From NCBI GenBank assembly GCA_902497095.1, contig CABVDD010000029.1:1-27320 (forward strand): a DNA stretch of 27,320 bases. Direction: 5' to 3'. The stretch is from an uncultured Faecalicoccus sp. Its GTDB lineage: Bacteria > Bacillota_I > Bacilli_A > Erysipelotrichales > Erysipelotrichaceae. The notes under the pieces were generated by a model, which worked only from the letters and a program-made list of their open reading frames with translations, had not been told where the DNA came from and searched no databases. Position numbers and translations under genes: made by a program. Positions 6,624-15,178 of the stretch are shown here, piece by piece (the first letter of the stretch is position 1; each line of letters opens with the position of its first letter).

Positions 6624-7348
6624 TCTTTCTTCCATAAAGAAACTTGTCTGATGTTTGATAAAGCGTTTAAAAAGTTATCTTGTGCTTGGGGATATTTTCG
6701 ATAAAATTGAAGCAATAATTCTTTCATCTCTTGGCGTTGAGTAATACCATCGTTTGGACAAACTCTTCGAACAGCAGGAATATCATTGTTTTTACAAATA
6801 TCAATAATTTCCTGTTCTTTTAGATAGACCATAGGACGAATCATATACATATCCATCCTTGACATATATTGTTTAGGCTGAAAAGTAGCAATTTTTGATC
6901 CATGTACCATATTCAATAACAATGTTTCTATGGCATCATCGCCATGATGTCCTAATGCAATCTTATTACAGCCTAATTCTTTTGCCTTATCAAATAAGAC
7001 TCCTTTTTTTAATGTAGAACAAAGAGAGCATTGAATTTTTCCTTTATTGTTTGGATGCATTTTTAAAATATCAAATATTTTTGTCTTTTCAATGTGAAGA
7101 TTTAATTTGTATTGCTTAGCGAATGCTTTCATTTTTTCATGTTCAAAGTCTTCAAAACCTACATCCACATGAATAGCGCACAAATCAAAAGGGTGTGGTG
7201 CAAATTTTTGATACATCGATAAAGCAACGAATAAAAGCATGCTGTCTTTTCCTCCACTGAGTGCCACACAAATTTTATCATTGTCTTCTATCAAACCAAA
7301 GTCTTGATCTGCTTTGCGAATCGCGCGTAATACCGACTGAATTTTCAT
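6608..7348 (-). CDS. TtcA-family PP-loop tRNA thiolation enzyme
   Basis: A 246-residue member of the adenine-nucleotide alpha-hydrolase (PP-loop) family, most like TtcA, which makes 2-thiocytidine at position 32 of some tRNAs using an Fe-S cluster. The PP-loop SGGKDS is at residues 31-36; the paired cysteines C107 and C110 (CSLCSTLKKG) and C197 (RRVCPNDG) match the three cysteines that hold the cluster in TtcA. GHHGDDAIETLLLN (133-146) is also typical. It is shorter than E. coli TtcA (about 310 residues), and related PP-loop proteins of unknown target exist in Bacillota, so the exact tRNA position is uncertain. AAGGA precedes the ATG, with a minus-strand extended -10 upstream. It diverges from truB. 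Confidence 0.8.
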   Translation of the reverse strand: MKIQSVLRAIRKADQDFGLIEDNDKICVALSGGKDSMLLFVALSMYQKFAPHPFDLCAIHVDVGFEDFEHEKMKAFAKQYKLNLHIEKTKIFDILKMHPNNKGKIQCSLCSTLKKGVLFDKAKELGCNKIALGHHGDDAIETLLLNMVHGSKIATFQPKQYMSRMDMYMIRPMVYLKEQEIIDICKNNDIPAVRRVCPNDGITQRQEMKELLLQFYRKYPQAQDNFLNALSNIRQVSLWKKEKTGQ

Positions 7349-7372
7349 ATTATTTTCCTTTCTTTCTTTGGC

Positions 7373-7381
7373 ATTATATCA
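7373..7381 (-). promoter_or_regulatory. Extended -10 promoter of the ttcA-like gene
   Basis: On the minus strand TGATATAAT (plus ATTATATCA, 7373-7381) is a full extended -10 box, 25 bases upstream of the ATG. No good -35 is visible, as is common for extended -10 promoters. It lies just outside the truB promoter, so the two are back to back. Confidence 0.6.
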
Positions 7382-7382
7382 T

Positions 7383-7411
7383 TTGCATAACAATTTAAAA
7401 ATAAGTACAAT
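7383..7411 (+). promoter_or_regulatory. truB promoter
   Basis: TTGCAT at 7383-7388 and TACAAT at 7406-7411 with 17 bases between. Transcription would start near 7418, about ten bases before the truB ATG at 7428, so the leader is unusually short. Confidence 0.7.
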
Positions 7412-7427
7412 GGACTATGGTGATGAA

Positions 7428-8258
7428 ATGGATGGAATTTTAATTGTTAATAAACCGGCAGGAATGACTAGCCATGATGTAGTAAATCGACTTCGTAAGA
7501 TTTTAAAGACAAAAAAGATTGGACATACAGGAACATTAGATCCACAAGCAACCGGTGTTTTGATCGTATTGGTTGGAAAAGCATGTAAAATACTGCAGTT
7601 TTTAAAAGATACGGATAAGACATATCAGGCAGGTATTCAATTGGGATATGCTACAGACACTATGGATATTTTTGGTAATGTTACAGAAGAAAAAGAAATT
7701 TGTTCGGATTTTAATTTTGAAGAAGTCCTACAGACATTCCAGGGAAAAATACGTCAATTAGTACCGATGACATCGGCTAAGAAAATTCATGGAAAAAAAC
7801 TCATGGAATATCAAAGAGAGAATATAGAAATCAAACCTCTTTATCAAGATGTTGAAATCTATTCCATCCATGCCTTAAACGCTGAAAATTTAACATTTGA
7901 AGTGCATTGTTCCAGTGGAACATATGTGCGAAGCCTTTGTCATGAGTTTGCGCAAAAAACTAATAATGTAGGATGCATGAAAAGCTTAACACGAACACGT
8001 GTAGGACGCTTTTCCATAGAACAGGCACAAAGCTTGGAAGAAATCAAAGATTCTGCCAAATTATATCCTATGGAAAATTTATTGTCTCATATAGTACGCA
8101 TAGATATGGACGATATACAAGATATCATTTACGGTAAAACCATATGGCTTAAAGAACAAGATGAGGATTTGGTCTGTATCTATCATGATAATCAACCAAT
8201 TGCCATCTATGAAAAATTTGAAAAAGGTCATTATCGATCCAAAAGGGGGTTATGGTAA
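7428..8258 (+). CDS. truB: tRNA pseudouridine(55) synthase TruB
   Basis: A 276-residue pseudouridine synthase that isomerises U55 in the T-loop of tRNAs. It starts MDGILIVNKPAGMTSHDVV, the family's N-terminal signature, and has the catalytic Asp38 in GHTGTLDPQATG (32-43); SSGTYVRSLCHEF is the second conserved block. The ATG at 7428 is chosen because GGTGAT (7418-7423) precedes it and because the in-frame ATG at 7410 overlaps the promoter -10. Length is normal for a short-tailed Bacillota TruB. Its stop overlaps the ribF start by one base; truB-ribF is a conserved pair. Confidence 0.95.
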   Translation: MDGILIVNKPAGMTSHDVVNRLRKILKTKKIGHTGTLDPQATGVLIVLVGKACKILQFLKDTDKTYQAGIQLGYATDTMDIFGNVTEEKEICSDFNFEEVLQTFQGKIRQLVPMTSAKKIHGKKLMEYQRENIEIKPLYQDVEIYSIHALNAENLTFEVHCSSGTYVRSLCHEFAQKTNNVGCMKSLTRTRVGRFSIEQAQSLEEIKDSAKLYPMENLLSHIVRIDMDDIQDIIYGKTIWLKEQDEDLVCIYHDNQPIAIYEKFEKGHYRSKRGLW

Positions 8259-9211
8259 TGCAGGTATATAAAATAGATTATAATGCACTACCATCTTTAC
8301 CAAAAAGTGTAGCATGTATCGGTTTTTTCGATGGGTTTCACAAAGGTCATCAAGCTTTAGTTGATGCATGTTTAAAAGATGCGAAAAATCTAGGACTATC
8401 CAGTGTTATCATTACATTTGATCCAGATCCATGGGTTTTATTTCATCCTGAGCGAACCATCGAGCACATTACACCCATGGAAGATAAAATAGAGTTGGCA
8501 AGACATTTAGGTATTGATTCATTTTATATTATCAACTTCACGCGTGATTTCGCATCATTAGATACCAAGCAATTTCACGATCTTTTATCCAATTTGAATG
8601 TTGTTTCTTTGATTTGCGGATTTGATTTTCGTTATGCGAAAAAAAATGAAGGAGATACTAAAACTTTATCTCAACAAGATTTATTTTCTGTTCGCGTCAT
8701 TGATGCGGTCTTAGATCATGTTGAAAAGATATCAAGTACTCGAATTGAAAATGCTTTAAAGCAGGGAAGAGTACTGGAAGCAGCTAAAATGCTGGGGTAT
8801 GGATATTCTATAGAAGGTATAGTAGAACATGGCTATCATCGAGGCACTTCTTTATTACAAATTCCTACAGCCAATTTAAATATTTCTAGAGAATTTATTT
8901 TACCAGCTGGTGGAGTCTATGCCGGTTTAGCAAAATATAAATCAAAATTTTATCCAACTATGATCAATATTGGAAACAATCCAACTTTTAAAAATAATCA
9001 CATAAGTATCGAAGCGCATTTGATTTCTTTTGAAGGTGATTTATATGATCAAAACTTGCGAATTTTCTTTATTGATCTTATTCGCAGTGAGAAACAATTT
9101 GATGGCATTGATGCTTTGAAGGAACAATTGCATAAAGATATTGAAAATAGCCTAACGATCTTGGCAAAACATGAAACTATTATCGAAAATACTTATAGGC
9201 TTTGGGGATAA
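8258..9211 (+). CDS. ribF: Bifunctional riboflavin kinase / FAD synthetase RibF
   Basis: A 317-residue enzyme that phosphorylates riboflavin to FMN and adenylylates FMN to FAD. The N-terminal nucleotidyltransferase half carries GFFDGFHKGHQAL (22-34, a HxGH-type site) and an SSTRIENAL block (the usual SSTxIR region); the C-terminal kinase half has IPTANLNIS, GVYAG and INIGNNPTF. Two in-frame starts, 8252 and 8258, exist; 8258 gives better spacing from the GGGGG ribosome site (8244-8248) and a TAATG overlap with truB. A frequent neighbour, rpsO, is not here. Confidence 0.94.
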   Translation: MQVYKIDYNALPSLPKSVACIGFFDGFHKGHQALVDACLKDAKNLGLSSVIITFDPDPWVLFHPERTIEHITPMEDKIELARHLGIDSFYIINFTRDFASLDTKQFHDLLSNLNVVSLICGFDFRYAKKNEGDTKTLSQQDLFSVRVIDAVLDHVEKISSTRIENALKQGRVLEAAKMLGYGYSIEGIVEHGYHRGTSLLQIPTANLNISREFILPAGGVYAGLAKYKSKFYPTMINIGNNPTFKNNHISIEAHLISFEGDLYDQNLRIFFIDLIRSEKQFDGIDALKEQLHKDIENSLTILAKHETIIENTYRLWG

Positions 9212-9216
9212 AGGTC

Positions 9217-9245
9217 TTTCAGTAATGATTTAATTTTGGTATAAT
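9217..9245 (+). promoter_or_regulatory. Promoter of the Asp23-family gene
   Basis: A TATAAT at 9240-9245 with TG one base upstream (TGGTATAAT) is an extended -10; TTTCAG at 9217-9222, 17 bases away, is a weak -35. It lies immediately after the ribF stop. Confidence 0.65.
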
Positions 9246-9271
9246 TGTTGATAGAAATGAGGGTGATTTAT

Positions 9272-9604
9272 ATGGCACAAGAATATATCACATTGGAAAA
9301 CAGTAGTAATTTAGGAACTGTACGTTTGAATAAAAGTGTATTTACTTCCATCGCACTTAATGTTATAGAAGAAGATGAAAATGTTAAACTTGCGGAGACA
9401 ACACGTTTACGTAATTCAAATACACTGTCTTCTGAAATTCATGATAATCAATTAACTATGAACATTCCTGTTCAAATCAATTACAAAGCAAATGTTTCTG
9501 ATGTTTGCGCCAATCTTCAACACAAGATCTTTGAAAGTATTTCTTATATGACGGGTTTACAGCCTTTCTCTATTGAGGTTCAGGTTGTTGGGTTTATCTT
9601 TTAA
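9272..9604 (+). CDS. Asp23/Gls24 family protein
   Basis: A 110-residue acidic protein resembling the Asp23/Gls24 (DUF322) family: GTVRLNKSVFTSIALNVIEE at the start and VPVQINYKANVSDVCANLQHKIFESISYMTG-like organisation at the end (conserved 'V.....V...V...V...T' pattern). Members are abundant cytoplasmic proteins linked to envelope stress and, in staphylococci, tethered to the membrane by a partner. GAGGGTGA at 9259-9266 decides the ATG at 9272 over an in-frame TTG upstream that overlaps the promoter. It has its own promoter and terminator, so it is probably expressed apart from the long downstream operon. Sequence similarity to the family is moderate by eye. Confidence 0.82.
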   Translation: MAQEYITLENSSNLGTVRLNKSVFTSIALNVIEEDENVKLAETTRLRNSNTLSSEIHDNQLTMNIPVQINYKANVSDVCANLQHKIFESISYMTGLQPFSIEVQVVGFIF

Positions 9605-9627
9605 GGAATCTTCGGATTCCTTTTTTT
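9603..9627 (+). terminator. Terminator after the Asp23-family gene
   Basis: AAGGAATC-TTC-GGATTCCTT (9603-9622) followed by seven T's (9621-9627), starting inside the stop codon. Only 17 bases separate it from the next start, with no promoter in between, so it may be leaky and set the ratio between Asp23 and the downstream operon. Confidence 0.87.
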
Positions 9628-9644
9628 AAAAAGGAAGGAGTTCT

Positions 9645-10547
9645 ATGGCAATATCTTTTGATGATTATCTGGTAGTTGGAATATCCAGTCGTGCCTTATT
9701 TAATTTAGAAAAAGAAAATGAAGTATTTGAGTCTCAGGGACTTGATGCCTATCGTGAGTATCAATTGGCTCATGAAGATGAAGTACTAAAGCCGGGAACA
9801 GGCTTTATGCTTGTCAAAAATTTGTTGTCGATCAATGAAAAGACAAAGAAAAAATTAGTGGAAGTTATCGTAATGTCTAGAAATTCAGCGGAAACTTCAC
9901 TTCGCATCATCAATTCTTTAGACCATTATGGTTTGGATATCAATCGCATGGCAATGAGTGGAGGCGAACAAATATCGCGTTATTTAAAGGCTTTTGGTGT
10001 GGATTTGTTTCTATCCTCTAATGAATCAGATGTAAGTGATGCGATCAATAATGGCTTTGCGGCTGGGCTTGTATATAATACAGATCAAGTATATCGTACA
10101 TATAATGATCAAATTCGCATTGCTTTTGATGCAGATGCTGTATTATTCTCGGCAGAAAGTGAGAAAATCTTCCAGGAAAAAGGATTAGATGCCTTTGTAA
10201 AAAATGAAGTAGAAAATCAAGACAAGGCATTAAAAAAAGGTCCTTTGGCAAAATTTTTGATTTGTCTTGCCAATTTACAAAAGAACACAAGAGACTATCA
10301 ACTGATTCGCACTGCCATTGTAACTTCAAGAGATAAAAATAGTGGAAGACGAGTCTTAAAAACATTAAGAAAGTGGAATGTTGATATTGATGAGGTCTTC
10401 TTTTTACAAGGTGCTAATAAAGCAGCAATTTTAAAAAGCTTTGGAGCCAATATTTTTTTCGATGATCAAGATGTACATGGGTTGCCGGCAAGTGCAGTTG
10501 TACCAAGTGCCAGAGTGCCCTATAAGAAAGGACAGGAACCAAAATGA
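9645..10547 (+). CDS. 5'-nucleotidase (cytosolic 5'-nucleotidase 1-like family)
   Basis: A 300-residue protein matching the bacterial branch of the cytosolic 5'-nucleotidase 1 family (Pfam 5-nucleotidase), which dephosphorylates nucleoside monophosphates. Recognisable blocks are DDYLVVGISSRALF (6-19), PGTGFMLVKNLL (50-61), VIVMSRNS (74-81), VDLFLSSNESDV (119-130), the Asp-rich IAFDADAVLFS (159-169), and a C-terminal GANIFFDDQ. The Asp-rich sites suggest a HAD-like metal-dependent phosphatase fold. Length is typical. GGAAGGAG just before the ATG is a strong ribosome site. It is the first gene of the long operon, and its TGA overlaps the nusB ATG. Substrate preference is unknown. Confidence 0.85.
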   Translation: MAISFDDYLVVGISSRALFNLEKENEVFESQGLDAYREYQLAHEDEVLKPGTGFMLVKNLLSINEKTKKKLVEVIVMSRNSAETSLRIINSLDHYGLDINRMAMSGGEQISRYLKAFGVDLFLSSNESDVSDAINNGFAAGLVYNTDQVYRTYNDQIRIAFDADAVLFSAESEKIFQEKGLDAFVKNEVENQDKALKKGPLAKFLICLANLQKNTRDYQLIRTAIVTSRDKNSGRRVLKTLRKWNVDIDEVFFLQGANKAAILKSFGANIFFDDQDVHGLPASAVVPSARVPYKKGQEPK

Positions 10548-10921
10548 ACCGACATGAACAACGAGTGATTGCTTTAAAAACGATTTATCAAAACTTACTT
10601 TTAAAAAAAGATATACGCAAAGCGTTATTTGAATGTACGCATGGACAAAATGAGATCGATCCTTTTTTATATGCATTAACTATTGATTTGGTTGACAAGA
10701 AAAATGCGTATCGCAAAGATATTGAATCCCATCTGCGGGATGATTGGACTTTCGATCGTTTGAGTCTTTTGGAACAAACCATTTTATTGATGGCTTATCA
10801 AGAATATTATGTTATTCAAACGCCAAAAGCAGTCGTGATTGATGAAGCAATCAACTTGGCAAAAGCGTATTGTGACGATTCCAGTTATAAAATGATCAAT
10901 GGAATCTTAGATCAGCTATGA
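10544..10921 (+). CDS. nusB: Transcription antitermination factor NusB
   Basis: A 125-residue all-helical RNA-binding protein that with NusE (S10) binds boxA and supports antitermination of rRNA operons. The N-terminus MNRHEQRVIALKTIYQ and the C-terminal block TPKAVVIDEAINLAKAYCDDSSYKMINGILDQL (about 93-125) are typical; it is slightly shorter than many NusB proteins. It overlaps the upstream 5'-nucleotidase (ATGA) and the downstream xseA (ATGA), so translation is coupled on both sides. In Bacillus folD lies between nusB and xseA; it is missing here. Confidence 0.92.
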   Translation: MNRHEQRVIALKTIYQNLLLKKDIRKALFECTHGQNEIDPFLYALTIDLVDKKNAYRKDIESHLRDDWTFDRLSLLEQTILLMAYQEYYVIQTPKAVVIDEAINLAKAYCDDSSYKMINGILDQL

Positions 10922-12270
10922 AAGAAGAACGAGTAGTCCTTGTTTCGTCGGTATTGCAGCGAATCAAGGTCATTTTGACACAAACTTTTGATTTTTCTAC
11001 AGTATGGATCCAAGGTGAAATCAGCAATTTGACAAAGCATCGATCCGGTCATTATTATTTTTCACTAAAGGATTCTCGAGGAGAAATGAGTTGTGTCATG
11101 TTTTCTTCTTATGTTAAACATTTAGATTTTTCATTGGAAGAAGGCATGAATGTACAAGTGCAGGGTAGTGTAAATGTCTATGAAGTTCGTGGCTCTTTAC
11201 AACTCTATGTGAAGCGCATTAGACAGGATGGTATGGGCGCTTTATTTTTGGAGTATCAAAAGCGCTATAATAAATTGTTGGAACAGGGATTTTTTGAACA
11301 AAGTCATAAAAAAGAAAAACCAGAATGGTTTGATCATATCGCAATCATTACGGCAAAAGAAGGCGCTGCTTTACAGGATGCACTAAAGACGATACAAAAG
11401 CGATGGCCTATGTTAAAAGTTACGCTATATCCGGCGTATGTACAAGGTAATTTGGCTCCATCTTCTTTAATAGAACAAATTCAAAAAGCAGATCAAAAAG
11501 GATATGATGCCTTACTGATTATTCGTGGTGGAGGAAGTTTTGAAGATTTATTTTGTTTTAATGATGAGAATCTGGTAAAAACTTTGTACGAATGTAAAAC
11601 TTATACCGTAAGTGGAGTTGGCCATGAGGTTGATACAACACTATGTGATCTTGTTTGTGATCATAGAGCGGTTACACCTACAGCAGCTGCCCAATGGGTT
11701 ACTTTAGATCAATATGAAGTCTTTGAACAAATCAATTTGAAAACGAAGCAACTATCGTTATCTATGCATCATATTTTACAGCGCTATCATCAACAATATC
11801 AAATATATCAACAAAATCCTTATTTAAAAGATCCTCTTTCCTGGGTCTATGAAAAACAGTTAAAATTAGATTCTATGTATCAATCTTTAGAACAGGGCAT
11901 AACACGATGGATCTTGCAAAAAGATACAATATCGCAAAAAAAACAGGAGATGGTCGTACAATTACAAAAGAAACTTGAATTTTCTGTAACTTCTATGCGA
12001 TATAAAGAGCAACAGATGTTGGAGCATTTTCATCATTTTAAACATACTCAGGCACAACATCTTGAAAAGAGCGTAGCTCTATTAGATGCATTTAGTCCTT
12101 TAAAGACATTATCTCGTGGTTATTCCATTACCAAAAAGGATGATTCTTTGATCAAAAGCATCCATCAAGTTAAAGTGGATGATTCTTTACAAGTACAAGT
12201 GGAAGATGGTTTGATTCATGTCAGTGTAACAGACAAGGAGGAAACAAGTCTATGGCACAAAAAAAGCTAA
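10918..12270 (+). CDS. xseA: Exodeoxyribonuclease VII large subunit
   Basis: The 450-residue catalytic subunit of ExoVII, which degrades single-stranded DNA from both ends. Residues about 8-105 are the OB-fold DNA-binding domain with WIQGEISNLTKHRSGHYYFS (30-49); the nuclease core carries RGGGSFEDLF (203-212) and GVGHEVDTTLCD (233-244); residues about 260-400 are the long coiled-coil helical arm that binds the small subunit, and the C-terminus has LSRGYSI. The usual SPTGAA-type block reads TAKEGAA (145-151). Length is normal. It overlaps xseB by 19 bases. Confidence 0.96.
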   Translation: MKEERVVLVSSVLQRIKVILTQTFDFSTVWIQGEISNLTKHRSGHYYFSLKDSRGEMSCVMFSSYVKHLDFSLEEGMNVQVQGSVNVYEVRGSLQLYVKRIRQDGMGALFLEYQKRYNKLLEQGFFEQSHKKEKPEWFDHIAIITAKEGAALQDALKTIQKRWPMLKVTLYPAYVQGNLAPSSLIEQIQKADQKGYDALLIIRGGGSFEDLFCFNDENLVKTLYECKTYTVSGVGHEVDTTLCDLVCDHRAVTPTAAAQWVTLDQYEVFEQINLKTKQLSLSMHHILQRYHQQYQIYQQNPYLKDPLSWVYEKQLKLDSMYQSLEQGITRWILQKDTISQKKQEMVVQLQKKLEFSVTSMRYKEQQMLEHFHHFKHTQAQHLEKSVALLDAFSPLKTLSRGYSITKKDDSLIKSIHQVKVDDSLQVQVEDGLIHVSVTDKEETSLWHKKS

Positions 12271-12470
12271 AGTTTCAAGATGCGATGAAACGCTTAGATG
12301 AAATAGTAAATATGTTAAATCAAAATGATCTGGATTTAGAAGAAGCAATGTCCCTTTTTGAAGAAGGATTAAAGTTATCAAAACAATGTTCAAAACAATT
12401 AAAAACATTTGAAGATCGAATGGATCAATTGTTGGATCAACAAGAGGAGACCGAAGATGAACAACAATAA
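12252..12470 (+). CDS. xseB: Exodeoxyribonuclease VII small subunit
   Basis: A 72-residue helical protein that wraps the XseA coiled-coil arm. KFQDAMKRLDEIVNMLNQ and DLDLEEAMSLFEEGLKLSKQC are the family signatures, followed by an acidic tail. AAGGAGG at 12235-12241 lies in the end of xseA. Its last 14 bases overlap the start of ispA. Confidence 0.95.
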   Translation: MAQKKLKFQDAMKRLDEIVNMLNQNDLDLEEAMSLFEEGLKLSKQCSKQLKTFEDRMDQLLDQQEETEDEQQ

Positions 12471-13305
12471 AGATTTTGAAAACTATTTAAGAGAAAAAGC
12501 AAGCCAGGGACTTTCTTCCCGTACAAAAGAGGCTATGACATATTCATTGATGAATGGTGGAAAAAGAGTTCGTCCATTGATCTTATTTAGTCTTTTAAAA
12601 GATTATGGGCTGGATGAAGTAGTGGGATATCCATGTGCATGTGCTATCGAAATGATACATACGTACTCTTTGATTCACGATGACTTACCTTGTATGGATG
12701 ATGATGATTTGCGCCGAGGAAAACCAAGTTGTCATAAAGCTTATGATGAAGCAACTGCGGTATTGGCAGGAGATGCACTATTAACAAGAGCCTTTCAAGT
12801 TGTTCTTGATTCAAAATGCTCTTCTGATACTAAATGTAAATTAATCTCTTACATCAGTGAATATGCTGGTATCGATGGTATGATTTATGGCCAGGATCTG
12901 GATATGAAAGCAGAGACACTAACAAATCCAAGCTTTGAAGATCTAAAAGAAATTGAAGTGTATAAAACTGCAAAATTACTTACTTTACCAATGATATGTG
13001 CTGCCATTTTGGCTGATAAAGATCAAGATATTGAAGTCTTTAAAGAAATTGGATTGCATCTGGGTATTCAATTTCAAGTACAGGATGATATATTAGATTT
13101 TACCAGTACTTCTGAAATCTTAGGGAAATCAACGAGCGATGCACAAAATAATAAATTAACTGCGATATCACTTTTAGGTCTTGATAAATCGTATGAACTT
13201 GTAAAAGAACTTGACCAACAAATACAAGAACTTTTAAGTACATTATCCATACCGACAACATCCTTTCAAGAGGTGTTAAATTTTCTAATGCACAGATCCA
13301 ATTAA
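12457..13305 (+). CDS. ispA: Polyprenyl synthetase, farnesyl diphosphate synthase type
   Basis: A 282-residue prenyltransferase that condenses IPP with DMAPP/GPP, probably to farnesyl diphosphate, precursor of the undecaprenyl carrier and quinones. The first Asp-rich motif is DDLPCMDDDD (75-84) and the second DDILD (210-214); GGKRVRP (34-40) binds pyrophosphate. The residues before the first motif (Tyr at -5, Ser at -4) are like bacterial IspA. GAGGAG at 12444-12449 decides the ATG at 12457; an upstream in-frame start at 12409 would have no ribosome site and lies deep inside xseB. It precedes dxs, so precursor and prenyl chain synthesis are co-expressed. Confidence 0.95.
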   Translation: MNNNKDFENYLREKASQGLSSRTKEAMTYSLMNGGKRVRPLILFSLLKDYGLDEVVGYPCACAIEMIHTYSLIHDDLPCMDDDDLRRGKPSCHKAYDEATAVLAGDALLTRAFQVVLDSKCSSDTKCKLISYISEYAGIDGMIYGQDLDMKAETLTNPSFEDLKEIEVYKTAKLLTLPMICAAILADKDQDIEVFKEIGLHLGIQFQVQDDILDFTSTSEILGKSTSDAQNNKLTAISLLGLDKSYELVKELDQQIQELLSTLSIPTTSFQEVLNFLMHRSN

Positions 13306-13324
13306 AAGAAAAGAGGGAAATGCT

Positions 13325-15178
13325 ATGCGTCTATACGATATTGAATCACCGGATCAGATTCGATCTTTGACTATACCACAACTGAATGCTTTAGCTGAAG
13401 ACATCCGTCATTTTTTGATTGACTCAATTTCTAAAACTGGCGGTCATTTATCCAGCAATTTAGGTATCGTAGAGACAACGATTGCCATGCATTATGTATT
13501 TCATGCACCGCAAGATAAATTGATTTTTGATGTAGGACACCAAGCTTATGTTCATAAAATCTTGACCGGAAGATCCACTTTATTTCCTACTTTGCGTAAA
13601 TTAGATGGCTTATCTGGTTTTCAAAAACGTAAAGAAAGTATCTATGATTGTTGGGAAGCGGGACATTCTTCTACATCTTTAAGTGCAGCATTAGGATATG
13701 CAGCGGCAAGAGATATAACGCATCAAGATTATAATGTTGTCGCATTGATTGGTGATGGTGCCATTACAAGTGGAATGAGCATGGAAGCTTTAAATGATAT
13801 TGGTGCGCAAAAACGAAAAATGATCATCATTTTTAATGACAACAATATGTCGATTTCTAAGAACCATGGAGGCATGGAAAAACGAATTACATCGATTCGT
13901 AGTTCGCATGTATATCGAAATGTAAAAAATGATGTCAAAGGAAGTTTAGATCATAATAAGCTGGGCACTGAAACTTTAAAGTTTATGACAGCCTTTAGAG
14001 ATCGACTAAAAAAAGGACTGATCGATGCCCCTTTGTTTAGAGAATTTAATTTAGATTATATGGGTCCAGTCAATGGACATAATATTTCAGAACTCATCAA
14101 AGTTTTTGAAGCTGCCAAAGAACATGATGGACCTATCGTCGTTCATGTACGTACAAAAAAGGGCAAAGGATACAGTTTTGCGGAACAAGATACCGTTGGC
14201 AAATGGCATGGTGTCTCACCATTTAACATTTCTACAGGTCAATCTTTGATGAAACTGCCACCAAATGAAAAAAGTTGGTCACAAATTATAAGTGATGCTT
14301 TAATACAGCTTGCGAAGAAAGATCCAAAAATCGTAGCTATCACTCCAGCTATGGCACAAGGAAGCAAATTGATGAAGTTTGCGAAAATGTTTCCAGATCG
14401 TTTTTTCGATTGTGGTATCGCCGAACAACATGCGATTACTATGGCCTGTGGCATGTCTTTAGGAGGGCTTCATCCTTTTGTAAGTGTTTATTCATCTTTT
14501 CTTCAAAGAGCCTATGATCAGATGAATCATGATTTGGCCCGTATGGATCTTCCTGTTGTAGTGGGCATTGATCGAGCTGGTCTTGTAGGTGATGATGGAG
14601 AAACACATCAAGGAGTCTTTGATATTGCTATGCTTCGAAGCATTCCAAACTTGATCCTTTCTCAACCTAGCGATGCCAAAGAAGCTTATGATTTATTGTA
14701 TACTGCTTTTCAATCTAGAAAACCGTTTTGTATTCGTTATCCTAGAGGACAAGCTGTTGTTCCTGATCAGATTTCTTTTGATCCTATTCCAATAGGTTCC
14801 TGGACAAAGAAACAGTTTGGTTTAGATCCTAAGGGAATCATCATAGCGTATGGACCTGATGTAGAACGTATTGAGCATACCGTACAAGAAAATGAATATG
14901 AAATGATCGTTGTAAATGCCAGATTCTTTAAACCAATTGATGAGCATCTATTATTTTCATTATTGAATTTAAAACTTCCAATCTATGTCTTTGAAACCGA
15001 TGTGATGATAGGTGGATTATCAAGTGCAATTTTGGAATTCCAGAATAAATATAAAACTAACATTCATATTCTTGGCATTTCTGATCATTTTGTTGAGCAC
15101 GGATCAATTCGTGCTTTGCGAAAAAAGGAACATATAGATTTGGAATCTTTATTTAAGGAAATTGAAGATCATGGATAA
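13325..15178 (+). CDS. dxs: 1-deoxy-D-xylulose-5-phosphate synthase
   Basis: A 617-residue thiamine-diphosphate enzyme joining pyruvate and glyceraldehyde-3-phosphate, first step of the MEP isoprenoid pathway. GGHLSSNLG (39-47) holds the substrate-contacting His; the ThDP site GDGAITSGMSMEALND (143-158) is followed by NDNNMSI (171-177); the second half has the transketolase block with AEQHAIT and GIDRAGLVGDDGETHQG. Length is normal. AGAGGG (13312-13317) precedes the ATG. It overlaps tlyA by eight bases. The presence of dxs implies isoprenoids are made by the MEP route. Confidence 0.97.
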   Translation: MRLYDIESPDQIRSLTIPQLNALAEDIRHFLIDSISKTGGHLSSNLGIVETTIAMHYVFHAPQDKLIFDVGHQAYVHKILTGRSTLFPTLRKLDGLSGFQKRKESIYDCWEAGHSSTSLSAALGYAAARDITHQDYNVVALIGDGAITSGMSMEALNDIGAQKRKMIIIFNDNNMSISKNHGGMEKRITSIRSSHVYRNVKNDVKGSLDHNKLGTETLKFMTAFRDRLKKGLIDAPLFREFNLDYMGPVNGHNISELIKVFEAAKEHDGPIVVHVRTKKGKGYSFAEQDTVGKWHGVSPFNISTGQSLMKLPPNEKSWSQIISDALIQLAKKDPKIVAITPAMAQGSKLMKFAKMFPDRFFDCGIAEQHAITMACGMSLGGLHPFVSVYSSFLQRAYDQMNHDLARMDLPVVVGIDRAGLVGDDGETHQGVFDIAMLRSIPNLILSQPSDAKEAYDLLYTAFQSRKPFCIRYPRGQAVVPDQISFDPIPIGSWTKKQFGLDPKGIIIAYGPDVERIEHTVQENEYEMIVVNARFFKPIDEHLLFSLLNLKLPIYVFETDVMIGGLSSAILEFQNKYKTNIHILGISDHFVEHGSIRALRKKEHIDLESLFKEIEDHG

